Assembly: GCA_910576655.1 (NCBI GenBank) | Contig: CAJTJC010000021.1 | Span: 1-16,728 of the forward strand | Direction of reading: 5' to 3' | Length of the DNA stretch: 16,728 nt | From: an uncultured Christensenella sp. | GTDB taxonomy: Bacteria > Bacillota > Clostridia > Christensenellales > Borkfalkiaceae | Shown: positions 6,963-12,198 of the stretch, piece after piece | Position numbering within the stretch: position 1 is the first letter of the stretch | How the letters are laid out: each line of letters begins with the position of its first letter | Made by a program: the position numbers and the translations under genes | The notes under the pieces: generated by a model | The model's database searches: none | The model's input: only the letters and a program-made list of their open reading frames with translations | What the model was told of the DNA's origin: nothing

Positions 6963-8204
6963 ATGAAAAAAGTGGGAATTTCTTTACTCGGTCTTGGCAA
7001 CGTCGGCAGCTATACGTATAGAATTTTGACCGAGAATAAGGAATTTTACAAAAAGTCTTACGGTGTGGATATCGAGGTCGAGTGCGTGCTTGAAGAGGAT
7101 AAAAGACGCATATCCGACTTGGGAATAAGTAAAAGTAAAATAGCGGACAACATGGCGGAAATTTGCTCTAATCCGGAAATAGATGCAGTAGTGGTAGCAT
7201 TAGATGGATTAGAGCATGCAAGGGCGTTCGCGGTTGCAGCGCTGAAAGCGGGAAAATGCGTAGTCACGGCTAACGCCGAGCTATATAGTCGGTACGGGAA
7301 CGAGCTCGAGGGCTTGGCAAAAAAGAATAACTGCGGGCTTTTTTACGGAGCCTGTTTCGGCGGGATTCCCGTAATAAGGATATTGTCTGATAGCCTGCAA
7401 GCAAATAGAATAACTTCGTTTACCGGCATTTTGGATAGCGCCTATAACTACGTTTTAACTCAAATGACGGTAAGCGGTAAAAGCTATTCCGACGCATTGG
7501 CGGAAGCGCATAAGCTCGGTTTTGTCATTAACGATAAAAAATCCGCGTACAAGTTATCTTTACTTTCAAGGCTGGCTTTTCATTTAAAAACAGAGGCAGA
7601 TGACGTTTACCGTGAGCAAATTGAGGATATCGACTCTGCCGACGTAGCGTTCGGAAAAAAGCTCGGTTTTGTGCTTAAACCGCTGATAATAGCAAAAAAT
7701 GCAGAAAACGGTGTCGAGCTGCGCATTCATACTGCGTTTATAAAAGAAGGTCATCCCCTTGCAAGCGTCAACGGGAACAGTAACGGGATACATATAAATA
7801 GAGGAGCTATCGGCGGGATAACGATTTGCGGTAACGGTTCTGATGCGACGTCTGTTGCGAGTGCTGTTGCGGGGGACGTTCTCTATTATGCGCTGCGCGA
7901 TAACTTCTATTTTAATACATCTAAATGCAGTGTTCCAAAGTATATTACAAATTTTGAAAGCGCGTATTACGTCAGATTGAGCGCTAAGGATAGAGCGGGG
8001 GTTCTGTCTAAGGTTTCTGCAATTTTCAATAAAAACGGCGTAAGCCTGTCAGAGGTAAGGCAAGAAAGCGTGCAAAATTACGGTGAAGCTGCATTGATAC
8101 TTATTACGCATAAGACGCGGGAAAACACCGTTAAAAAAGTTTTGCAGGAAATCAACGAAAACGGATTAGCGAAAGTCGCTTCGGTTATTAAAGTGGCAGA
8201 TTAA
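6963..8204 (+). CDS. Homoserine dehydrogenase-like NAD(P)-binding protein with ACT domain, catalytic residues lost
   Basis: 413 aa with the domain order of bacterial homoserine dehydrogenase: Rossmann fold with GLGNVGS (10-16), substrate domain (about 125-320) and ACT domain (about 335-413, starting at AYYVRLSAKDRAGVLSKV). The fold-level similarity is clear (VVTAN, GGIP, ANRIT, GIL..NYVLTQM). Compared with Bacillus subtilis Hom as I recall it, key sites differ. The TANK lysine is Ala105, and the NGTTN loop reads DSAYN (158-162). The segment corresponding to EADPTSDVEGLDAA is shortened by about seven residues to INDKKSA (189-195), removing the substrate-binding and catalytic acidic residues; Lys197 remains. 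Start follows GGAGG. It is probably not an ordinary homoserine dehydrogenase; substrate unknown. Confidence 0.82.
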   Translation: MKKVGISLLGLGNVGSYTYRILTENKEFYKKSYGVDIEVECVLEEDKRRISDLGISKSKIADNMAEICSNPEIDAVVVALDGLEHARAFAVAALKAGKCVVTANAELYSRYGNELEGLAKKNNCGLFYGACFGGIPVIRILSDSLQANRITSFTGILDSAYNYVLTQMTVSGKSYSDALAEAHKLGFVINDKKSAYKLSLLSRLAFHLKTEADDVYREQIEDIDSADVAFGKKLGFVLKPLIIAKNAENGVELRIHTAFIKEGHPLASVNGNSNGIHINRGAIGGITICGNGSDATSVASAVAGDVLYYALRDNFYFNTSKCSVPKYITNFESAYYVRLSAKDRAGVLSKVSAIFNKNGVSLSEVRQESVQNYGEAALILITHKTRENTVKKVLQEINENGLAKVASVIKVAD

Positions 8205-8212
8205 CGTATATT

Positions 8213-9076
8213 ATGAAATACATTATAGTTACAAATGCATATTCGAAAAACAAATCGCAGCTTTTACAAGCCGAAAGAATTGCCGAAGAGCTGAATACTC
8301 TTGGCGCAGATTGTAAAATAATCAAAAATATTAATCTTGCAAAGATAAATAAAGGCAAAGTTATTGCGATAGCTGCGGACGTATGCGTCTATCTCGATAA
8401 GGACAGAGCCGCTGCGCGAATGATGGAAAAAAGCGGTATAAAGCTTATTAACAGCGCCGACGCTATTGAAATGTGCGACGATAAAATGCTAACTCACGTA
8501 GCTTTGGCAAATAACGATATACCTATGCCGAATAGCGTTTACGCACCGCTATGTTATAGTGTCGAAGCACGAATAGACAATAAATTTTTAAAAGAGGTGG
8601 AAACGCTCGGTTATCCTTTGGTAGCTAAAAAATGCTTCGGCTCACTCGGTGCAGGCGTTAAATTAATAAGAAATTTTCGCGAGCTTAGCGATTACGAAAA
8701 TAAAAATAAACTGACTGCACATTTTTATCAGAAATTTATCGGAAACGGCGGCGAGGATATACGCGTTATCGTAATAGGCGGCAAATACGTTTGTTCAATG
8801 AAAAGGACGAACTGTAACGATTTTCGTTCTAATATAGAGCTGGGCGGGCACGGTGAAAAATATGAAGCCGACGCGGAGCTTATTGATTTGTGCGAAAAAA
8901 CGGCAAAAATTTTGATGCTTGATTATTGTGGTATAGACGTTCTGACCGATTGCGACGGCAAGCATTATATTTGTGAAGTCAATTCTAACGCGTTTTTTGC
9001 CGAAGCAGAGAGAGTTTGTGGGATAAATATCGCAAAAAAATATTCCGAATATATTATTTCGGGCAAAAATGCTTGA
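8213..9076 (+). CDS. RimK-like ATP-grasp ligase
   Basis: 287-aa ATP-grasp enzyme. The N-terminal domain (about 1-90) is followed by the ATP-grasp fold with a glycine-rich loop (FGSLGAG 142-148). Nucleotide and metal motifs are EDIRVIVIGGKYV (181-193), MKRTNCNDFRSNIELGG (196-212) and the terminal Mg2+ site CEVNSNAFF (254-262) with Glu255 and Asn257. These match RimK/LysX/MptN-type ligases that join an amino acid (often glutamate) to a carboxylate with ATP. It lies 8 nt after the homoserine-dehydrogenase-like gene, without a clear Shine-Dalgarno, so coupled translation is likely. Substrate cannot be deduced from sequence; the operon with coaX suggests, but does not show, a cofactor-related role. 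Confidence 0.85.
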   Translation: MKYIIVTNAYSKNKSQLLQAERIAEELNTLGADCKIIKNINLAKINKGKVIAIAADVCVYLDKDRAAARMMEKSGIKLINSADAIEMCDDKMLTHVALANNDIPMPNSVYAPLCYSVEARIDNKFLKEVETLGYPLVAKKCFGSLGAGVKLIRNFRELSDYENKNKLTAHFYQKFIGNGGEDIRVIVIGGKYVCSMKRTNCNDFRSNIELGGHGEKYEADAELIDLCEKTAKILMLDYCGIDVLTDCDGKHYICEVNSNAFFAEAERVCGINIAKKYSEYIISGKNA

Positions 9077-9094
9077 TTTTTTATCGGTTTTTTT

Positions 9095-9112
9095 ATATTA
9101 TAATATAGCTAT
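9095..9112 (+). promoter_or_regulatory. Promoter -10 region of the tRNA-Ser gene
   Basis: A perfect TATAAT lies at 9099-9104, only 9 nt before the mature tRNA start. The only -35-like hexamer is TTGATT at 9073-9078, with a long 20-bp spacer, so the -35 is uncertain. Confidence 0.5.
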
Positions 9113-9203
9113 GCAGAGATGGCTGAGCGGTTTAAGGCGCACGATTGGAAATCGTGTGACGGCTAATACCCGTCCGGAAGTTCAAATCTTCTTCTCTGCG
9201 CCA
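9113..9203 (+). tRNA. tRNA-Ser (anticodon GGA)
   Basis: A 91-nt class II tRNA with encoded CCA. The acceptor stem GCAGAGA pairs with TCTCTGC, discriminator G. The anticodon stem CACGA/TCGTG (9140-9144, 9152-9156) encloses the loop TTGGAAA with anticodon GGA at 9147-9149. A long variable arm (9158-9174) and a T-arm with loop TTCAAAT follow. The gene is the integration site of the element to its right; everything from the anticodon loop onward is duplicated at 12392-12451. Confidence 0.97.
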
Positions 9204-9204
9204 A
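9145..9204 (+). repeat. attL: 3' part of tRNA-Ser plus one base
   Basis: Direct repeat of 12392-12451, 58/60 identical. It starts exactly at the first base of the anticodon loop and ends one base after CCA. The two differences are C9160 against G12407 and G9172 against C12419, which are partners in the variable-arm stem. Confidence 0.93.
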
Positions 9205-9232
9205 GGCGGTTGAATTGTCAATCGCCTTTTTT
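9204..9232 (+). terminator. Element-borne terminator for tRNA-Ser, overlapping the int stop
   Basis: A 10-bp stem (9204-9213 with 9218-9227, one G-U pair) with an ATTG loop is followed by T9227-9232, directly after the tRNA CCA. It lies inside the element, because the repeat ends at 9204. The 3' arm contains the TGA and last codons of int on the opposite strand. Confidence 0.85.
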
Positions 9233-10105
9233 AATGCCGAAATCGGGAAAAATGGTAAACTTTAAAGCTTCTTTGCGTTTAAATTCGTCCATAACGTGCG
9301 TGTAGACGTTGAGCGTCATATTTGCGGTTGAGTGTCCCACAAGCTGTTGACATACGTTTACGTTCACCCCACTTTCTGCACAGCGAGTTATAAAAGTATG
9401 CCGTAAATCGTGCAGGTGATGGGAGGGGCAAACGGATTTAAACGCCCTGCTGACCTGCTCCGCGCTGAACGGAAAAACGATACCGTTGGGTGCTTTGTGT
9501 AAGTGTCCGCGCCCTTTGTAATGTTTGTCGCGTTCGTTCTGTTTCCGCTGTTGGTCAAGTATAAGCTTTATTGGCTCGGTCAACAGAATGTGTCGGAAGC
9601 TGTCGGCGGTTTTTGTTCCCTTAATTAATATAAGGTTTTCGGAGTAGTCTATATCTTGCCATTGAAGAGTAAGAGCTTCACAACGCCTAACGCCTGTATG
9701 CAGATAGAAAAGCATTATCCATTCAATGCGCTTGCCTCGCAGCTGATTTAGTAGCTGTCGTTGCTCGGTTATTGTTAAAGCCTTTCCGCGCTGTTTTTTG
9801 TATCTCACAGGCTCGACAAGTTCCATAACGTTACGGGCGATAAAGCCGAGCCTGTAAGCCTTTAAAAACGCGCTATGCCATACTTGTCGAACGTATACCC
9901 GAGTACGACCGACAGGCGTTAAAGAAAGCGCTTTATCTACGTCAAACGCCGTAATTTGAATAATAGGCATTCGTTTCAACCATTCGGGAGTATGTAAGCG
10001 TATAATCTGTTCAATATTCCTAACGCTATTCGGTTGCAGTGTCGGTTTTTTATAGACTTCAAACCATTCCGTGAGCCATTCACCGAAGCTAATCAATGTC
10101 GCCAT
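9218..10105 (-). CDS. int: Tyrosine recombinase (integrase) lacking its own arm-binding domain
   Basis: 295-aa site-specific recombinase. A SAM-like core-binding domain (about 5-95, FGEWLTEWFEVYKKPT) precedes the catalytic domain with the full active site: Arg140 (TGVRRCEAL), Lys165 (GTKT), His232 and Arg235 (LHDLRH), His258 (LVGHST) and nucleophile Tyr268 (NVYTHV). It should integrate and excise the element at tRNA-Ser, and its 3' end sits 14 nt from attL, the usual position. Related integrases begin with an AP2-like arm-binding domain that is missing here. A domain resembling it is encoded by the upstream gene, which overlaps by 17 nt. No good Shine-Dalgarno precedes the ATG at 10105, implying coupled translation. 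Confidence 0.95.
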   Translation of the reverse strand: MATLISFGEWLTEWFEVYKKPTLQPNSVRNIEQIIRLHTPEWLKRMPIIQITAFDVDKALSLTPVGRTRVYVRQVWHSAFLKAYRLGFIARNVMELVEPVRYKKQRGKALTITEQRQLLNQLRGKRIEWIMLFYLHTGVRRCEALTLQWQDIDYSENLILIKGTKTADSFRHILLTEPIKLILDQQRKQNERDKHYKGRGHLHKAPNGIVFPFSAEQVSRAFKSVCPSHHLHDLRHTFITRCAESGVNVNVCQQLVGHSTANMTLNVYTHVMDEFKRKEALKFTIFPDFGIKKGD

Positions 10106-10469
10106 ATTTTTCTATTGCTTGTTGGATAAACTCTTTTTTAAGCTCTGACAGGTCATAGCCCGAAACTTTAATTCTATACCCGAAACGACAAAAACTAATC
10201 TCATAATACGAAGTAGAGCCTATCAAAAATTTTTTAATGTAAGCGCAGTTACCGCCGAATTTGAAATGACTTTTAAAAGGTTCGGGAAGATTTTCAACTT
10301 CTCTGCTTTTAAAAGCTAAGAAATAAGTGGGCTTTAATTCACAAGAGTTTTTATTTGATTTACTTAAATTTAAAATTTCTTGCGCTATCGTTTCAAAATT
10401 AATTTCATTTGCCAATATAGGCATATCGGCTTTAATTGATTGTATCTGCTGATTAATCTTTTGTTGCAT
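10089..10469 (-). CDS. Probable integrase arm-binding-domain protein, 126 aa
   Basis: A separate gene immediately upstream of int, overlapping it by 17 nt in a different frame. Its second half (LPEPFKSHFKFGG, then SYYEISFCRFGYRIKVSGYD and LKKEFIQQAI) resembles the AP2-like arm DNA-binding domain fused to the N-terminus of many Firmicutes integrases, typically YEIRYRRNGYNI...SGK..EEAKEKFI. The N-terminal half is helical and unrecognised. ATG at 10469 is used here; an in-frame TTG at 10478 is an alternative, and neither has ideal ribosome-site spacing. It may supply the arm-binding function in trans, or be the product of a frameshift in an ancestral fused integrase. The assignment is from pattern memory, moderately sure. 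Confidence 0.75.
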   Translation of the reverse strand: MQQKINQQIQSIKADMPILANEINFETIAQEILNLSKSNKNSCELKPTYFLAFKSREVENLPEPFKSHFKFGGNCAYIKKFLIGSTSYYEISFCRFGYRIKVSGYDLSELKKEFIQQAIEKYGDID

Positions 10470-10611
10470 ATTGTACAACCGCTCCCATAAATTCGCCGTG
10501 ACGATAAATAGCTTCTACATTGCAAGACCCACCGCATTTTAAAATGCAATCAATAAAAACCGCCATTTCTAATTCTTCCGTTCTTTGAAAAGTTCTAATT
10601 TTTTTTGCCAT
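10453..10611 (-). CDS. Small ORF, 52 aa, first gene of the integration operon
   Basis: A short open frame on the minus strand starting at ATG 10611, with GGAG about 10 nt upstream, and ending 17 nt inside the arm-domain gene. The peptide starts MAKKIRTFQRTEE and has three evenly spaced cysteines (Cys22, Cys26, Cys30). No family is recognised; position before the integrase would suit an excisionase or regulator, but no DNA-binding motif is clear. The Shine-Dalgarno and the overlap support translation. Confidence 0.55.
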   Translation of the reverse strand: MAKKIRTFQRTEELEMAVFIDCILKCGGSCNVEAIYRHGEFMGAVVQYATKD

Positions 10612-10673
10612 TCTTTTTTAACTCCTTTGCCCGTTTAGCCGTTAGCGCAGCTGATTATTTTTTTATATAAAAA

Positions 10674-10704
10674 AGCTTCCACAGTTTGCGGTCTGCGGAA
10701 GCTC
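10674..10704 (-). terminator. Intrinsic terminator in the leader of the integration operon (candidate attenuator)
   Basis: On the minus strand the stem AGCTTCCGCAG / CTGTGGAAGCT (11 bp, one G-U) has an 8-nt loop and is followed by TTTTTT. It lies between the leftward promoter at 10811-10839 and the first gene at 10611, so it would stop transcription before int unless overcome. An upstream segment (minus strand TTGCGGAGCT, 10762-10771) can pair with its 5' arm through 9 bp with one bulged base, an alternative antiterminator. Confidence 0.7.
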
Positions 10705-10785
10705 GAAAGAAAATATATGAAAAACCAAAAAACTTTGGTGCTTCGTTGTTTTGTCTATCTTAGCTCCGCAAATAGCTTTGATATA

Positions 10786-10839
10786 TTGACTTACTTCAAT
10801 TGTTGTTATAATATTACTACAACAAATGCAGTAAGTCAA
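10786..10839. promoter_or_regulatory. Symmetric two-way promoter for xre (right) and the integration operon (left)
   Basis: A 54-bp near-palindrome (23 of 27 base pairs symmetric) is centred at 10812.5. Rightward: TTGACT (10786-10791), 17 bp, TAATAT (10809-10814). Leftward: TTGACT on the minus strand (10834-10839), 17 bp, TAATAT (10811-10816). The two -10 boxes overlap in the palindrome TAATATTA (10809-10816). Inner arms TTGTTGT (10800-10806) and ACAACAA (10819-10825) add to the symmetry. An alternative rightward -10 is TATAAT at 10807-10812, with a 15-bp spacer. Confidence 0.7.
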
Positions 10840-10865
10840 GACATTTTACAACATTTGTAGTAAAA
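10814..10865. repeat. Operator-like repeats upstream of xre
   Basis: Two related dyads lie here: 10814-10834 (TTACT...AGTAA arms) and 10844-10865 (TTTTACaACA TT TGTaGTAAAA, 10-bp arms with one mismatch). As direct repeats ACAACAAATGCAGTAA (10819-10834) and ACAACATTTGTAGTAA (10848-10863) agree at 13 of 16 positions, 29 bp apart. They probably bind the XRE protein encoded just downstream. Confidence 0.6.
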
Positions 10866-10884
10866 TTTTTTATGAGGTGAAAAA

Positions 10885-11232
10885 ATGAAACAATTTTGTT
10901 ATTTAAATAATTCTTTAATTTACGTTGAATGTAACGAAGAGGGAGATGTTTACGATTATGACGACATAAGTAATGCATTTGCAAAATGTTTAAAAGATTT
11001 AAAACAAAGTTATAATTTGTCTGGAAATTTACTTGCTACATTACTTGATATACCTCAACAAACTTTAAATTTATATGAAAACAATAAGAGAACACCAAAC
11101 TTTATTACAGCAATGAAGATTTCAAGCGCATTTGGGCTTAATATAGAAACAATGATTATATACGGATTAGATTTAATTGACATAGACTTAAAACAAATAA
11201 GTCATTTTCCAAAATTAGACGGATATTGTTAA
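10885..11232 (+). CDS. XRE-family (Cro/CI-type) transcriptional regulator, 115 aa
   Basis: A small regulator with one helix-turn-helix at about 34-88 (LSGNLLATLLDIPQQTLNLYENNKRTP region), the classical XRE signature with the N-x-K-R-x-P turn. About 30 N-terminal residues precede it and a short acidic/hydrophobic tail follows. The start has GAGGTG 5 nt before the ATG. The coding sequence is strikingly AT-rich compared with the flanking genes, a sign of separate origin. It sits behind the two-way promoter and its operator-like repeats, so it likely represses its own promoter and the leftward integration operon in phage-repressor fashion (inference). It is convergent with rep. Confidence 0.88.
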   Translation: MKQFCYLNNSLIYVECNEEGDVYDYDDISNAFAKCLKDLKQSYNLSGNLLATLLDIPQQTLNLYENNKRTPNFITAMKISSAFGLNIETMIIYGLDLIDIDLKQISHFPKLDGYC

Positions 11233-11237
11233 TAAAA

Positions 11238-11264
11238 TAACCCCCAAGCACTGCTTAGAGGTTA
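11238..11264. terminator. Weak hairpin between convergent xre and rep
   Basis: TAACC (11238-11242) pairs with GGTTA (11260-11264), enclosing AAGC/GCTT with an ACT loop. A-rich sequence lies to the left and ATTTTATT to the right. An internal loop (CCC opposite AGA) makes it imperfect. The rep TAA lies in its right arm. Confidence 0.45.
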
Positions 11265-11900
11265 ATTAAATTTTATTCGAATATCTGTAAAGGGTGGAAG
11301 TTCGTCTATCTTTTCAAACCTATCGGTTTGTTGCGCTTTCAAGGTTCTTTTTATTACCAGATAAGCAGACTTTACAGAGTGCAGCTGAGCAAAGGGAATG
11401 CGAAGCTTTATATATATTTCTTCGAGGGTTGCGCCTTGTTTTACAAGCTCTTGTATTCTTGCGTAGGGGGCCAGGCAACTTTTAAAGCGATAATATTCGG
11501 CTTGCGCAATATCGGCGGTAAAATCGCCTATGTAAATATGCTGGTCGGTCTTGATATTTACTTCTTCACGGAGCAAGCCTTTATAGTCCAGATAATCGCT
11601 ATCGTGTATGCCGTAAAGGTAAGCGTTATTCCAATCGCTTTTACACTTCGGACGAATTGCAATACTTTGCTTGTTGCCGTTCTCGTCCAGTTCGTCAAAC
11701 ATATTCGCAAAGTTTGAAGTTTCAACTTGTCCGACAGGCTCGACCCAGCAATGAAAGTGGCTTTTTTCCGTACCTAAACTTTCGTGATACCAGCAAGCCG
11801 AACGCGAAAAGATTTTTGCTTCAATAAGCTTCTGCAACCGCTGTAAAAGAAAGGCTCTTGAATTGTAGCTTATAAAGCCGAATGACCCCGAAGTTTTCAT
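11262..11900 (-). CDS. rep: RepB-like rolling-circle replication initiator (HUH, pMV158 type)
   Basis: 212-aa HUH endonuclease. Motif I is FGFISYNSR (7-15). The metal-binding motif II is HFH (48-50), within EKSHFHCWVEP, with His39 upstream as in RepB. The catalytic motif NAYLYGIHD (92-100) corresponds to NMYLYLTH of pMV158 RepB, with Tyr94 or Tyr96 as nucleophile candidate. The length equals RepB (about 210 aa). It would nick the plus strand of the excised circle and start rolling-circle replication; a TACTACG hairpin lies upstream on the same strand. GAGG lies 5 nt before the ATG, which overlaps the ribbon-helix-helix gene stop by 4 nt. A relaxase role for mobilisation is possible but unshown. 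Confidence 0.88.
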   Translation of the reverse strand: MKTSGSFGFISYNSRAFLLQRLQKLIEAKIFSRSACWYHESLGTEKSHFHCWVEPVGQVETSNFANMFDELDENGNKQSIAIRPKCKSDWNNAYLYGIHDSDYLDYKGLLREEVNIKTDQHIYIGDFTADIAQAEYYRFKSCLAPYARIQELVKQGATLEEIYIKLRIPFAQLHSVKSAYLVIKRTLKAQQTDRFEKIDELPPFTDIRIKFN

Positions 11901-12067
11901 TTTTCCTCTTTTTTGCTATCTTCGACTTTACAGCAATACGGAATTAACACCGCTAAAACGAACTTAGGCACGGACATTCTAAAATGTTCGGCGGTGCGTT
12001 GAATTAGTTGTAAATCTTTCGCAGTTATGCGTATATCAAGTTTACAATTTTTAATAATATTTTTCAT
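11897..12067 (-). CDS. Ribbon-helix-helix protein, CopG-like, 56 aa
   Basis: A short gene directly before rep on the minus strand, with an ATGA overlap to rep and AAGG 7 nt upstream of its own ATG. The peptide contains the ribbon-helix-helix pattern: strand LDIRIT (10-15), helix KDLQLIQRTAEHF, turn MSVPKF (31-36) and a second helix. In pMV158 plasmids a 45-aa ribbon-helix-helix protein, CopG, occupies the same place and represses the cop-rep promoter to hold down copy number. I infer the same role. The match is at fold level only, so an auxiliary mobilisation protein is an alternative. Confidence 0.78.
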   Translation of the reverse strand: MKNIIKNCKLDIRITAKDLQLIQRTAEHFRMSVPKFVLAVLIPYCCKVEDSKKEEK

Positions 12068-12089
12068 AATTAAACCTTGTTTTTACTGT

Positions 12090-12104
12090 TTTTGTCTGAC
12101 AAAA
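12090..12104. promoter_or_regulatory. Perfect 15-bp palindrome upstream of the cop-rep genes
   Basis: TTTTGTC-T-GACAAAA lies 23 bp upstream of the ribbon-helix-helix gene start, between it and the origin hairpin. Its position suits an operator for that protein over the cop-rep promoter; no convincing -35/-10 pair could be fixed here. Confidence 0.5.
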
Positions 12105-12120
12105 TCGCCAAAAAATTAAT

Positions 12121-12149
12121 GCGTGCGTATATTCGTAGTATACGCACGC
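12121..12149 (-). other. Probable double-strand origin (nick hairpin) of the rolling-circle replicon
   Basis: A perfect 11-bp stem (12121-12131 with 12139-12149) has a 7-nt loop. On the minus strand the loop and its edge read TACTACGAA (12140 down to 12132). TACTACG is the conserved nick sequence of pMV158-family plasmids, cut after the G. It lies upstream of cop-rep on the coding strand, the same layout as in pMV158. Confidence 0.75.
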
Positions 12150-12158
12150 GCTTTTCTG

Positions 12159-12198
12159 TTTCAGGCAGACACGCGCTTGCGCGCGTGTCTGCCTGAAA
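12159..12198. repeat. Perfect 18-bp stem hairpin beside the origin
   Basis: TTTCAGGCAGACACGCGC (12159-12176) is the exact reverse complement of 12181-12198, around the tetraloop TTGC. It is very GC-rich for this locus and has no T-run, so it is not a standard terminator. It could be part of the double-strand origin, a single-strand origin or a transfer origin. Confidence 0.8.

Noticed and set aside
10844..10865. Iterons for a theta-type replication origin upstream of xre.
   Set aside because: The repeats are two imperfect dyads next to a promoter and XRE gene, and the replication protein is a rolling-circle HUH enzyme with its own hairpin origin elsewhere; operators fit better.
11328..11717. 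A 129-codon plus-strand frame opposite rep.
   Set aside because: It is antisense to a gene with clear RepB motifs, has no ribosome site and no recognisable protein pattern; it is a shadow frame.
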